Positions 7,885-18,120 of a stretch of 64,000 nucleotides of DNA are shown one piece after another. The notes under the pieces were generated by a model. The model was not told the DNA's origin, did no database searches, and was given only the letters and a program-made list of their open reading frames with translations. This stretch comes from Burkholderia sp. Bp9143 (GTDB taxonomy: Bacteria > Pseudomonadota > Gammaproteobacteria > Burkholderiales > Burkholderiaceae). Where the stretch lies: NCBI RefSeq assembly GCF_003853645.1, contig NZ_QTPO01000033.1, positions 38,158-102,157 on the forward strand. Direction: 5' to 3'. The position numbers and the translations under genes are program-made. Position 1 is the first letter of the stretch. Each line of letters starts with the position of its first letter.

Positions 7885-8865
7885 ATGACGACGGCGATGG
7901 TGAAACAGGAACTGGCGGTGGCGTCCTTCAGCACGGTGTACGACCTCGAGCAGGTCGAGACCGCGCTGAACGACCTGAACGAGAGCGCGAGCGACGCACT
8001 GCGCGCCACCTACGAGCGGATGCTCAAGACCGGCAATCTACGCTTTTGCGTGAAGCCGAACCGGATGCCGTCGTTCGACGAACTCGGCAACGCGCTGCCC
8101 AATTTCACCGAGCCGCTCGACGACGTGCGCAAGCAGGTCGCGCTGTGCCTCGAGACGGACGACCGGCTCGAACTGATGCCGATCCTGCTGCTCGGGCCGC
8201 CCGGCATCGGCAAGACACATTTCGCGAAGGCGCTCGCGCAGCTGCTCGGCACCGCGTACCACTACGTGCCGATGAGTTCGCTGACAGCCGGCTGGATCCT
8301 GTCGGGCGCATCGTCGCAATGGAAGAACGCGAAGCCCGGCAAGGTGTTCGATGCGCTCGTCAACGGCAGCTATGCGAACCCGGTGATCGCGGTCGACGAG
8401 ATCGACAAGGCGGGCAGCGACGCGCAATACGATCCGCTCGGCGCGCTGTACGCGTTGCTCGAGCACGACACCGCGCGCGCGTTCGTCGACGAATTCGCCG
8501 AAGTGCCGATCGATGCGGGCAACGTGATCTGGGTCGCGACCGCGAATGATGCGCAGGCGATTCCGGAGCCGCTGCTGAACCGGATGAACGTGTACGAGAT
8601 CGCGCCGCCGGACGCGGCCGGCGCGCGCCGGATCGCGCAGACAATTTACGACGAGATCCGCACGTCGCACGCGTGGGGGCGGCGCTTCCCCGACGCGCTC
8701 GACGACGACGCGCTCGACGTGCTGGCCGCGACGCCGCCGCGCACGATGCGCCGTGCGCTGCTGCATGCGTTCGGCGCCGCGCGGCTCGACGGCCGCGACG
8801 TGATCGCACCGTCCGACATTCGCGCCGACGAGGGCGCGGCGAAGCGCCGGCCGATCGGATTCTGA
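7885..8865 (+). CDS. Stand-alone AAA+ ATPase resembling the Lon ATPase module
   Basis: A 326-aa AAA+ protein. Walker A is GPPGIGKT (residues 104-111), Walker B VIAVDEID (167-174), sensor 1 VATAND, and an arginine-finger region LLNRMNVYEI follows. The order and wording around these sites (PGKVFDAL, NPVIAVDEIDKAG, DPLGALYALLE, VPIDAGNVIWVATAN) follow the Lon ATPase domain closely. There is no Lon substrate-binding N domain of usual size and no Ser-Lys protease domain. A predicted cytoplasmic unfoldase or remodeller acting without its own protease. Single gene; a GAGG site precedes the ATG. Confidence 0.75.
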   Translation: MTTAMVKQELAVASFSTVYDLEQVETALNDLNESASDALRATYERMLKTGNLRFCVKPNRMPSFDELGNALPNFTEPLDDVRKQVALCLETDDRLELMPILLLGPPGIGKTHFAKALAQLLGTAYHYVPMSSLTAGWILSGASSQWKNAKPGKVFDALVNGSYANPVIAVDEIDKAGSDAQYDPLGALYALLEHDTARAFVDEFAEVPIDAGNVIWVATANDAQAIPEPLLNRMNVYEIAPPDAAGARRIAQTIYDEIRTSHAWGRRFPDALDDDALDVLAATPPRTMRRALLHAFGAARLDGRDVIAPSDIRADEGAAKRRPIGF

Positions 8866-9017
8866 GCCGGCGGCGCGCGCCTCGCCGCGGCCCGTGCGCG
8901 TCGCGCCGGGCCGCGCGATGCGCTCGCCCGGTCGGATGTGCATACGTTCGGCAAGCGGGCGAACCGGGACGTACAATTCTCTTCTCTCCCCTCGACGCGT
9001 GAGCGACGCGAAACGCC

Positions 9018-10127
9018 ATGGAGCAGATCGGTTGTGTGGTGATCGGCGCGGGTGTGGTCGGTCTGGCGATTGCGCGGGAACTGGCCGCGCGCGGGCGCGA
9101 AACGATCGTGCTCGAGGCGGCCGACGCGATCGGCACGGAAACGAGCGCGCGCAACAGCGAGGTGATTCACGCGGGGCTCTACTACCCGCGCGGCTCGCTG
9201 AAGGCGATGTCGTGCGTGCACGGGCGCGACCTGCTGTACGAATTCTGCGAAACGCATCACGTGCCGCACCGGCGCACAGGCAAGCTGCTGGTCGCGACGA
9301 GCGCCGCGCAGGTGAAGCAGTTGAAGGCGATCGCCGCGCGCGCGGCGGAAAACGGCGTGCTCGACCTGATGCCGCTCACGCGCACCGAGGCGCAGACGCT
9401 CGAGCCCGCGCTCGAATGCACGGAGGCGCTGTTCTCGCCGAGCACCGGCATCGTCGACAGCCACCAGCTGATGCTCGCGCTGCTGGGCGATGCGGAGCGC
9501 GACGGCGCGACGTGTGCGCTGAAAGCCCCGGTCGAGTCGATCGACGTGTTGCGCGGCGGCCGCTTCGTCGTGCGTACCGGCGGCGACGCGCCGACCGAAA
9601 TCGAAGCGGCGTGCGTGATCAACAGCGCGGGCCTCGGCGCGCAGGCGCTCGCGCGCCGCACGCGCGGCCTCGACCCGCGCTGGGTGCCGCCGCTCTATCT
9701 CGCGCGCGGCAACTACTTCAGCCTGGCCGGGCGCGCGCCGTTCTCGCACCTCGTCTATCCGATGCCGGACCGGGCGGGACTCGGCGTGCACCTGACGCTC
9801 GACCTGGCCGGGCAGGCGCGCTTCGGCCCGGACGTCGAATGGGTCGATGCGCTGCGCTACGAAGTCGATCCGGCGCGCGCGCAGGCGTTCTACGCGTCGA
9901 TTCGCGCGTACTGGCCGGAACTGCCCGACGATGCACTGCAGCCGGCCTACGCAGGGATCCGGCCGAAGCTCGCGGGGCCCGGCGAGCCGCCGGCCGACTT
10001 CATCGTGCAGGGTGCGGCGCAGCACGGCGTGCGCGGGCTCGTGAACCTGTTCGGCATCGAGTCGCCGGGGCTGACCGCGTCGCTCGCGCTCGCGCAGCGC
10101 GTCGGCGACATGACGTCGCATACGTGA
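9018..10127 (+). CDS. FAD-dependent oxidoreductase, L-2-hydroxyglutarate oxidase (LhgO)-like
   Basis: A 369-aa DAO-fold flavoprotein. The FAD dinucleotide-binding motif GAGVVG is at residues 10-15, followed by ARNSEVIHAGLYYPRGSLKA, typical of the L-2-hydroxyglutarate dehydrogenase/oxidase branch, and a C-terminal GIRPKLAG ... LFGIESPGLTASLALA block. In that family the enzyme oxidises L-2-hydroxyglutarate to 2-oxoglutarate, passing electrons to oxygen or quinone. The family assignment is firm; the exact substrate is inferred. It stands alone on the plus strand between the AAA+ gene and the HiPIP gene. Confidence 0.82.
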   Translation: MEQIGCVVIGAGVVGLAIARELAARGRETIVLEAADAIGTETSARNSEVIHAGLYYPRGSLKAMSCVHGRDLLYEFCETHHVPHRRTGKLLVATSAAQVKQLKAIAARAAENGVLDLMPLTRTEAQTLEPALECTEALFSPSTGIVDSHQLMLALLGDAERDGATCALKAPVESIDVLRGGRFVVRTGGDAPTEIEAACVINSAGLGAQALARRTRGLDPRWVPPLYLARGNYFSLAGRAPFSHLVYPMPDRAGLGVHLTLDLAGQARFGPDVEWVDALRYEVDPARAQAFYASIRAYWPELPDDALQPAYAGIRPKLAGPGEPPADFIVQGAAQHGVRGLVNLFGIESPGLTASLALAQRVGDMTSHT

Positions 10128-10288
10128 CGCACGCGGTCCGCATCCGTGCGGGCCGGCCGTGCAAAACCCCGTGTGAAATCCCTTATCTCCGGCATTTCGG
10201 CGCGCACATTTGCTCGCTTGAGCGTTATTCTGTCGAACGGCCGTCGCCAGAACGGCTTTCAAACCGATAACGTTGGAGCGAGTCCCCC

Positions 10289-10606
10289 ATGAAAGCAACC
10301 CGTCGGAGTTTCCTGATTACGAGCATTGGTGCCGTGTCCGCGCTGGCGCTGGCGCTGTCGCGTGAAGCGCTGGCCGATGCGCCGATGCTGTCGGAAACCG
10401 ATCCGACCGCGGTGGCGCTCGGCTACAAGGCCGATGCCACGAAGGTCGACAAGACGAAGTATCCGAAATACGCAGCGGGCCAGGATTGCGCGGCCTGCAT
10501 GCTGTACCAGGGCAAGAAGGGTTCGGCTTCGGGCCCGTGCGGCGCGTTCCCCGGCAAGCAGGTGTCGGCGAAGGGCTGGTGCAGCGCATTCTCGAAGATG
10601 GGTTGA
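10289..10606 (+). CDS. High-potential iron-sulfur protein (HiPIP)
   Basis: A 105-aa precursor of a small periplasmic electron carrier holding one 4Fe-4S cluster. It starts with a Tat signal (RRSFLI at residues 5-10, then a hydrophobic stretch) with likely cleavage near ALA-DAP (about 29-30). Four Cys at 67, 70, 84 and 98 give the CxxC ... C ... C ligand pattern of HiPIPs, and GWCSAFSK is the usual C-terminal end. Tat export fits a protein folded with its cluster before secretion. It is followed by a strong terminator, so it is monocistronic. Confidence 0.93.
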   Translation: MKATRRSFLITSIGAVSALALALSREALADAPMLSETDPTAVALGYKADATKVDKTKYPKYAAGQDCAACMLYQGKKGSASGPCGAFPGKQVSAKGWCSAFSKMG

Positions 10607-10651
10607 CGTCCGTGGCGGCATCGTGCGATGCCGCAATGTGGCGAAAACCGC

Positions 10652-10687
10652 AAAACGCCCGCCGTCGGACGACGGCGGGCGTTTTTT
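10652..10687 (+). terminator. Intrinsic terminator of the HiPIP gene
   Basis: A 13-bp perfect stem (10654-10666 with 10671-10683), a 4-nt loop and six T residues at 10682-10687. An A-run on the left side means it could also stop transcription coming the other way. Confidence 0.93.
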
Positions 10688-10691
10688 ATGC

Positions 10692-10720
10692 TTGAAAACG
10701 GTTCCGTCGCTTTCTACACT
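10692..10720 (+). promoter_or_regulatory. Sigma-70 promoter of the MHS transporter gene
   Basis: TTGAAA (10692-10697), a 17-bp spacer and TACACT (10715-10720) lie directly after the HiPIP terminator, giving a leader of about 70 nt to the ATG at 10798. Confidence 0.6.
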
Positions 10721-10797
10721 CGCTGCAAACCAGCGCGCCGCGGCCCCCCGCACGCCGCGCCGCCCCGATACGGCGAATTCACGAGGACGAGGCTCGC

Positions 10798-12105
10798 ATG
10801 GCGACGATTGCGAATTCAACGAAAACGATCCGGCCCGAGCGTGCGCTGAACCGGCGCGCGGTCGCGGCGGCCGTGATCGGCAACGCGCTCGAGTGGTACG
10901 ACTTCACGGTGTTCGGCTTCATGACGGTCGTGATCGCCGAGCTGTTTTTCCCGACTTCGAGTGAATACTCTTCGCTGCTGTTGACCACCGCGACGTTCGG
11001 CGTCGCGTTCTTCATGCGCCCGATCGGCGGCATCGTGTTCGGGCTGTATGCGGACCGCGCGGGCCGCAAGGCCGCGCTGTCGCTCGTGATCCTGCTGATG
11101 ACGGCCGGCATCTTCCTGCTCGCGATCGCGCCACCGTATGCGGCGATCGGCATCGGCGGCCCGCTCCTGATCGTGTTCGGCCGCCTGTTGCAGGGTTTCT
11201 CGGCCGGCGGCGAATTCGGCAGCGCGACCGCCCTCTTGATCGAAGCCGCGCCGTTCTCGAAACGCGGTTTCTACGGCAGCTGGCAGATGGCGAGCCAGGC
11301 GGCCGCGCTGCTGATCGGCGCGCTGGTCGGCGCGGCCGTCACGCGCGGGCTGTCGCATGACGCGCTGCGCAGCTGGGGTTGGCGCGTGCCGTTCATCCTC
11401 GGGCTCGTGATCGGGCCGATCGGCTTCTATATCCGCCGTCATCTCGCCGATTCCGAAGCGTTCCTGCATGCGCAGCAAAGCGCGCGCCGCGCGACGCTCG
11501 GCGACGTGTTCACGCGCCATCCGCGCGAGGTGCTGTGCGGGCTCGGCTCGGTGATCGCGCTGACGGTGACGATCTACGTGCTGATCAGCTATCTGCCGAC
11601 CTTCGCGGTGAAGCAGCTGAAGCTGCCGTATGCGGAATCGTTCTACGCGGTGATCATCGGCAACCTGCTGCTGATGGTGCTGTCGCCGGTCGCGGGCGCG
11701 TGGTCGGACCGCATCGGCCGCAAGGGGCTGTCGCTGTGGTCGCTCGTGCTGACGCTCGCGCTGATGTATCCGCTGTTCGCGTGGCTCGACGCGGCGCCGA
11801 GCATCGGGCGGCTGATCGTGGTGCAGGCCGTGCTGTCGGTGACGCTCGCCGGCTACTACGGGCCGTTCGGTGCGATGATCGCCGAGCTGTTCCCGGCCAA
11901 CGTGCGCTCGACCGGGCTGTCGATCGCGTACAACGTCGCGGTGATGCTGTTCGGCGGCTTCGGGCAGTTCATCGTCACGTGGCTGATCAAGGTGACGGGC
12001 ACGCCGCTCGCGCCGACCTATTACGTGATGGCGGGGATTGCGCTGTCGATCGTCGCGGTCGCGTTCGTGCCCGCGCGCAGCGCGGATCTCGACGCGCCGG
12101 CCTGA
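10798..12105 (+). CDS. MFS transporter, metabolite:H+ symporter (MHS) family
   Basis: A 435-aa inner-membrane protein with 12 predicted helices. The opening GNALEWYDFTVFGFM is the MHS-family signature (ProP, CitA, KgtP, ShiA relatives), followed by the MFS loop motif ADRAGRKAAL between helices 2 and 3 and repeated SDRIGRKGL between helices 8 and 9. QGFSAGGEFGSA in helix 4 and LFPANVRSTGLSIAYN in helix 11 are also standard. Substrates of this family are organic acids, proline or betaine. Nothing here decides which. It has its own promoter and appears monocistronic. Confidence 0.88.
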   Translation: MATIANSTKTIRPERALNRRAVAAAVIGNALEWYDFTVFGFMTVVIAELFFPTSSEYSSLLLTTATFGVAFFMRPIGGIVFGLYADRAGRKAALSLVILLMTAGIFLLAIAPPYAAIGIGGPLLIVFGRLLQGFSAGGEFGSATALLIEAAPFSKRGFYGSWQMASQAAALLIGALVGAAVTRGLSHDALRSWGWRVPFILGLVIGPIGFYIRRHLADSEAFLHAQQSARRATLGDVFTRHPREVLCGLGSVIALTVTIYVLISYLPTFAVKQLKLPYAESFYAVIIGNLLLMVLSPVAGAWSDRIGRKGLSLWSLVLTLALMYPLFAWLDAAPSIGRLIVVQAVLSVTLAGYYGPFGAMIAELFPANVRSTGLSIAYNVAVMLFGGFGQFIVTWLIKVTGTPLAPTYYVMAGIALSIVAVAFVPARSADLDAPA

Positions 12106-12350
12106 CGGTGCATTCCAGGACAGGCATCTCATCATTTCGGAAAACGCAATAATGCGCGGCGAAGTCCGGGAATTCACGCGGACATGCCGCGTGACGCACG
12201 TTCGCATGCGCGTACGAATTGTTTAGTTGTCGAAGGAAACACGCGCGGGATCGGCGAAATGGCCGCTCGCGCGTGCAAACGCACTTTTCGCGGGCGCGAG
12301 ACATCCGCAAAAACCCGCGTGGATGCGTCTAGAAGAGTTTTTTCTCCAGC

Positions 12351-12380
12351 TTGTTGCAGAATCGCTAGCTCAAGTAATAT
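12351..12380 (+). promoter_or_regulatory. Candidate sigma-70 promoter of the dpp operon
   Basis: TTGTTG (12351-12356), an 18-bp spacer and TAATAT (12375-12380). The transcript would have a leader of about 48 nt carrying a short GC hairpin and a strong GGAGG site 4 nt before the ATG. The preceding stretch 12106-12350 contains no gene that I can support. Confidence 0.5.
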
Positions 12381-12434
12381 CCGCGTACCCGGCCCCTGGG
12401 GGGACCGGTTCCGATCTGGAGACCTGGAGGAAAC

Positions 12435-14063
12435 ATGGAATACAACCGTCTGTTGCACACCCTGCGTGTTACCGCCATTGCAGGCGTGGCAGCGGCATCG
12501 CTCGGCGTCGCGGGCTCTGCATTCGCACAGATCCCGAACAAAACGCTCGTCTACTGCTCAGAAGGCAGCCCGGCGGGTTTTGATTCCGCGCAATTCACGA
12601 CCGGCGTCGATTTCACCGCCGCCACGTTCACCGTCTACAACCGCCTCGTCGAATTCGAGCGCGGCGGCACCAAGGTCGAGCCTGGCCTCGCCGAGAAGTG
12701 GGACGTCTCGTCCGACGGCAAGGTGTACACGTTCCACCTGCGCCATGGCGTGAAATTCCACACGACCGACTTCTTCAAGCCGACGCGTGAATTCAACGCG
12801 GACGACGTCGTGTTCTCGTTCGAGCGCATGCTCGATCCGAACCAGCCGTTCCGCAAGGCCTACCCGGTGTCGTTCCCGTACTTCACCGACATGGGCCTCG
12901 ACAAGCTGATCACGAAGGTCGAGAAGGTCGATCCGTACACCGTGAAGTTCACGCTGGCCGAGCCGAACGCGCCGTTCATCCAGAACATGGCGATGGAATT
13001 CGCGTCGATCCTGTCGGCCGAATACGGCGATCAGCTGATGAAGGCCGGCAAGGCCGCCGACATCAACCAGAAGCCGATCGGCACGGGCCCGTTCATCTTC
13101 CGCAGCTACACGAAGGACGCGACGATCCGTTTCGACGGCAATCCTGATTACTGGAAGAAGGGCGCGGTGAAGATCTCGAAGCTGATCTTCTCGATCACGC
13201 CCGACCCGGGCGTGCGCGTGCAGAAGATCAAGCGCAACGAATGCCAGGTGATGAGCTATCCGCGTCCGGCCGACATCACGACGCTGAAGGCCGACTCGGG
13301 CATCGACATGCCGTCGCAGCCGGGCTTCAACCTCGGCTACCTCGCGTACAACGTCGAGCACAAGCCGGTCGACAAGCTCGAAGTGCGTCAGGCACTCGAC
13401 ATGGCGATCAACAAGAAGGCGATTCTCGAGTCCGTGTACCAGGGCGCAGGCCAGGCCGCCAGCGCGCCGATGCCGCCGACCCAATGGTCGTACGACAAGA
13501 ACCTGAAGATGGCCCCGAACGACACCGAGAAGGCGAAGGCGCTGCTCGCGAAGGCCGGCTATCCGAACGGTTTCGACATCACGCTGTGGGCGATGCCGGT
13601 GCAGCGCGCGTACAACCCGAACGCCCGCCTGATGGCCGAGATGATCCAGGCCGACTGGGCGAAGATCGGCGTGAAGGCGAAGATCGTCACGTACGAGTGG
13701 GGCGAGTACATCAAGCGCGCGCACACGGGCGAGCAGGACACGATGCTGATCGGCTGGACGGGCGACAACGGCGACCCCGACAACTGGCTCGGCACGCTGC
13801 TCGGCTGCGAAGCGATCAAGGGCAACAACTTCTCGCACTGGTGCTACAAGCCGTTCGACGAGCTGATCCAGAAGGGTCGCACGACGACGGGCCAGGACGC
13901 GCGCACGAAGATCTACACGCAGGCCCAGCAGATCTTCGCGCAGCAGCTGCCGTTCTCGCCGATCGCGAACTCGACGGTCTACCAGCCCGTACGCAAGACC
14001 GTGGTCGACATGCGTATCGAGCCGCTCGGCTATGCCCGCTTCGACGGTGTCGGCGTGAAGTAA
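12435..14063 (+). CDS. dppA: Dipeptide ABC transporter, periplasmic binding protein
   Basis: A 542-aa solute-binding protein of the SBP_bac_5 (DppA/OppA) family. A Sec signal peptide (about residues 1-33, ending SAFAQ) precedes the mature protein, which begins IPNKTLVYCSEGSPAGFDSAQFTTG as in DppA. Other family blocks: GLAEKWDVSSDGKVYTFHLRHGVKFH and the C-terminal MLIGWTGDNGDPDNWLGTLLGC. First gene of dppA-B-C-D-F, with the best SD of the operon. The protein binds dipeptides (DppA relatives can also bind heme or delta-aminolevulinate) and delivers them to DppBC. The ligand range is inferred from the family. Confidence 0.93.
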   Translation: MEYNRLLHTLRVTAIAGVAAASLGVAGSAFAQIPNKTLVYCSEGSPAGFDSAQFTTGVDFTAATFTVYNRLVEFERGGTKVEPGLAEKWDVSSDGKVYTFHLRHGVKFHTTDFFKPTREFNADDVVFSFERMLDPNQPFRKAYPVSFPYFTDMGLDKLITKVEKVDPYTVKFTLAEPNAPFIQNMAMEFASILSAEYGDQLMKAGKAADINQKPIGTGPFIFRSYTKDATIRFDGNPDYWKKGAVKISKLIFSITPDPGVRVQKIKRNECQVMSYPRPADITTLKADSGIDMPSQPGFNLGYLAYNVEHKPVDKLEVRQALDMAINKKAILESVYQGAGQAASAPMPPTQWSYDKNLKMAPNDTEKAKALLAKAGYPNGFDITLWAMPVQRAYNPNARLMAEMIQADWAKIGVKAKIVTYEWGEYIKRAHTGEQDTMLIGWTGDNGDPDNWLGTLLGCEAIKGNNFSHWCYKPFDELIQKGRTTTGQDARTKIYTQAQQIFAQQLPFSPIANSTVYQPVRKTVVDMRIEPLGYARFDGVGVK

Positions 14064-14103
14064 CACGACCCGTGTAAGCTGTCGCGAAGACTAGCTCATT
14101 CAT

Positions 14104-14138
14104 CCGGCGGCGGGAGGCCAAAAGCTTCCCGTCGCCGG
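14104..14138 (+). promoter_or_regulatory. Stable hairpin between dppA and dppB
   Basis: A 15-bp stem (14104-14118 with 14124-14138, including two G-U pairs) and a 5-nt loop CAAAA in the 110-bp gap after dppA. No T-run follows. Position and shape fit an mRNA stabiliser or partial attenuator that keeps dppA mRNA more abundant than the permease part, as known for other binding-protein operons. Confidence 0.5.
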
Positions 14139-14173
14139 TCGCACATTTCCCACAAGAAAATACGAGACGCATC

Positions 14174-15184
14174 ATGTTCACATTCGTGTTGCGCCGCGTG
14201 GGCATGGTGATCCCGACCTTCATCGGCATCACCATCCTGGCGTTTGCGCTGATTCACCTGATACCGGGCGACCCCATCGAAGTGATGATGGGCGAGCGCG
14301 GCGTCGATCCCGCGATGCATGCGGAGGCAATGAAACGGCTCGGCCTCGACCAGCCGCTGCCCCTGCAGTACATCCACTACATAGGCCGTGCGCTGCACGG
14401 CGACCTCGGCACGTCGATCATCACCAACACCAGCGTCGCGGGCGAATTCTTCGCGCGCTTCCCGGCGACCGTCGAGCTGTCGCTGTGCGCGCTCGTGTTC
14501 GCGCTCGCGGTCGGGCTGCCGGCCGGCGTGATCGCCGCGCTGCGGCGCGGCTCGATCGTCGATCATGGCGTGATGGGCACCGCGCTCACCGGCTACTCGA
14601 TGCCGATCTTCTGGTGGGGGCTGATCCTCATCATGGTGTTTTCGTCGTACCTCGGCTGGACGCCAGTATCGGGGCGCATCGCCGTCGAATACGACTTCCC
14701 GCACCCGACCGGCTTCATGCTGATCGACGCGCTGCTCGCGCCGGACGAAGGCGCGTTCAAGTCGGCGGTCAGCCACCTGATCCTGCCCGCGATCGTGCTC
14801 GGCACGATCCCGCTCGCGGTGATCGCGCGGATGACGCGCTCGTCGATGCTCGAAGTGCTGCGCGAGGACTACATCCGCACCGCCCGCGCGAAGGGGCTGT
14901 CGCCCGCGCGCGTGGTCGTCGTGCATGCGCTGCGCAATGCGCTGATCCCGGTCGTCACCGTGATCGGCCTGCAGATCGGCACGCTGCTCGCGGGCGCCGT
15001 GCTGACCGAGACGCTCTTTTCGTGGCCCGGTGTCGGCAAATGGCTGATCGATGCGATCGGCCGCCGCGACTATCCGGTCGTCCAGGGCGGCATCCTGCTG
15101 ATCGCGACGCTCGTGATCGTCGTGAACCTGGTCGTCGACCTGCTGTACGGCGTGCTGAATCCGCGCATCCGCCACACGAGGTAA
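14174..15184 (+). CDS. dppB: Dipeptide ABC transporter permease DppB
   Basis: A 336-aa inner-membrane permease with six predicted helices. It begins MFTFVLRRVGMVIPTFIGIT, as DppB/OppB proteins do, and has an EAA-type loop (MLEVLREDYIRTARAKGLSPARVVVVHALRNALIPV) that contacts the ATPase subunits. It pairs with DppC to form the channel. The next gene begins 4 bp after its stop. Confidence 0.94.
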   Translation: MFTFVLRRVGMVIPTFIGITILAFALIHLIPGDPIEVMMGERGVDPAMHAEAMKRLGLDQPLPLQYIHYIGRALHGDLGTSIITNTSVAGEFFARFPATVELSLCALVFALAVGLPAGVIAALRRGSIVDHGVMGTALTGYSMPIFWWGLILIMVFSSYLGWTPVSGRIAVEYDFPHPTGFMLIDALLAPDEGAFKSAVSHLILPAIVLGTIPLAVIARMTRSSMLEVLREDYIRTARAKGLSPARVVVVHALRNALIPVVTVIGLQIGTLLAGAVLTETLFSWPGVGKWLIDAIGRRDYPVVQGGILLIATLVIVVNLVVDLLYGVLNPRIRHTR

Positions 15185-15188
15185 TTCC

Positions 15189-16106
15189 ATGAGCAATCTG
15201 CAAAATACCCTGCCGAGCGAATCCGCGCCGGCCGGCGGCCGTGCGCTCGCGCTGCGCGAGTTCTGGGCCAACTTCTCGCGCAATCGCGGCGCCGTCGGCG
15301 CCGGCATCGTCGTGCTGGTGCTGATCCTGGTCGCGATCTTCGCGCCGCTGATCGCGCCGCACAGCCCGGTCGAGCAATACCGCGACTTCGTGAAGATCCC
15401 GCCCGCGTGGCTCGCCGGCGGCAACTGGCAGTTCATCCTCGGCACCGACGAAGCGGGCCGCGACATCCTTTCGCGCCTGATGTTCGGCGCGCGCATGTCG
15501 TTCTGGATCGGCTTCGTGTCGGTCGTGCTCGCGCTGATCCCCGGCATCGTGCTCGGGCTGGTCGCCGCGTTCTTCCAGAAGTGGGCCGACACGCCCGTGA
15601 TGCGCATCATGGACGTGCTGCTCGCGCTGCCGTCGCTGCTGCTCGCGGTCGCGGTCGTCGCGATCATCGGCCCGGGCCTCACCAACACGATGTTCGCGAT
15701 CGCGATCGTCGCGCTGCCGGCCTACGTGCGCCTCACGCGCGCATCGGCGCTCGGCGAGCTGCAGAAGGAGTACGTGACGGCGTCGCGCGTGGCCGGTGCC
15801 GGCACGGTGCGCCTGATGTTCTCGCAGGTCCTGCCGAACTGCACGGCGCCGTTGATCGTGCAGGCGACGCTCGGCTTCTCGTCGGCGATCCTCGACGCCG
15901 CGGCGCTCGGCTTCCTCGGCCTCGGCGTGCAGCCGCCGACCGCCGAGTGGGGCGCGATGCTCGCGTCCGCGCGCGACTACATCGACAACGCATGGTGGAT
16001 CGTGACGATGCCCGGCTTGTCGATCCTGATTTCGGTGCTCGCGATCAACCTGCTCGGCGACGGGCTGCGCGACGCGCTCGATCCCAAACTGAAACGGATG
16101 GCGTGA
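15189..16106 (+). CDS. dppC: Dipeptide ABC transporter permease DppC
   Basis: A 305-aa second permease subunit. An N-terminal OppC-type segment (LREFWANFSRNRGAVGAGIVVL) contains the first helix. LGTDEAGRDILSRLMFGARMS follows, then the EAA loop (ALGELQKEYVTASRVAGAGTVRLMFSQVLPN) and the C-terminal LLGDGLRDALDPKLK. Forms the heterodimeric pore with DppB. Separated from dppB by 4 bp and from dppD by 2 bp, so translation is probably coupled. Confidence 0.94.
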   Translation: MSNLQNTLPSESAPAGGRALALREFWANFSRNRGAVGAGIVVLVLILVAIFAPLIAPHSPVEQYRDFVKIPPAWLAGGNWQFILGTDEAGRDILSRLMFGARMSFWIGFVSVVLALIPGIVLGLVAAFFQKWADTPVMRIMDVLLALPSLLLAVAVVAIIGPGLTNTMFAIAIVALPAYVRLTRASALGELQKEYVTASRVAGAGTVRLMFSQVLPNCTAPLIVQATLGFSSAILDAAALGFLGLGVQPPTAEWGAMLASARDYIDNAWWIVTMPGLSILISVLAINLLGDGLRDALDPKLKRMA

Positions 16107-16108
16107 AC

Positions 16109-17103
16109 ATGAGCCAAGATCTTCTGACCATCCGCAATCTCGCGGTGAACTTCAACGGCCTGCCCGCCGTCGACCGGATCAACCTGTCGATCGCGCCGGG
16201 CGAGGTGGTGGGCGTCGTCGGCGAATCGGGCTCGGGCAAGAGCGTGACGATGATGGCGCTGATGGGCCTGATCGACGCGCCCGGCAAGGTGACGGCCGAC
16301 GAGGTGACGTTCAACGGCGTGGACCTGCTGAAGGCGTCGCCGAAGGCGCGCCGCAAGATCGTCGGCAAGGACATCGCGATGGTGTTCCAGGATGCGCTGA
16401 CGAGCCTGAACCCGAGCTACACGGTCGGGTACCAGATCAAGGAGGTGCTGAAGCTGCACGAAGGGCTGCGCGGCGACGCGCTGCACCGGCGCGCGCTCGA
16501 ACTGCTCGACCAGGTCGGCATTCCCGATGCGAAGAACCGCATCACGGCGTTCCCGCACCAGATGTCGGGCGGGATGAACCAGCGCGTGATGATCGCGATG
16601 GCGGTCGCGTGCAACCCGAAGCTGCTGATCGCCGACGAGCCGACCACCGCGCTCGACGTGACGATCCAGGCGCAGATCATGGATCTGCTCGTGAAGCTGC
16701 AGAAGGAGCGCGGGATGGCGCTCGTGCTGATCTCGCACGACCTGGCCGTGGTGTCGGAGGTCGCGCAGCGCGTCGCGGTGATGTACGCGGGCGAGGTCAT
16801 CGAGACCAATCGCGTGCCGGACATCTTCCGTGCGCCGCATCATCCGTACACCGAAGCGCTGCTCGCGGCGATTCCCGAGCACAATCAGGGGGCGCGTCGC
16901 CTTGCCGCATTGCCGGGCATGGTGCCCGGCCGCGATGATCGCCCGTCCGGGTGCCTGTTCGCGCCGCGCTGCAAGTACGTCGTCGACGATTGCCGCAAGG
17001 CGCGTCCTGCGCTCGATACGCTGGTGCCGGCCAACGATGCGATGCGTGCGCGCTGCATCAAGCCGCTCAATGTTTCCAACCTCGACCTGACGGGAGGTGC
17101 ACG

Positions 17104-17107
<4 letters not shown>
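16109..17107 (+). CDS. dppD: Dipeptide ABC transporter ATP-binding protein DppD
   Basis: A 332-aa ABC ATPase. Walker A GESGSGKS is at residues 38-45, the signature is MSGGMNQR, and Walker B is LLIADEPTTALD. The OppD/DppD-type C-terminal extension carries the Cys cluster GCLFAPRCKYVVDDC, which in this family binds an iron-sulfur cluster. The ATG at 16109 starts 2 bp after the dppC stop. The open frame runs further upstream but only as a shadow of dppC. Its last codons overlap the dppF start (ATGA at 17104-17107). Confidence 0.94.
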
Positions 17108-18112
<1,005 letters not shown>

Positions 18113-18120
<8 letters not shown>

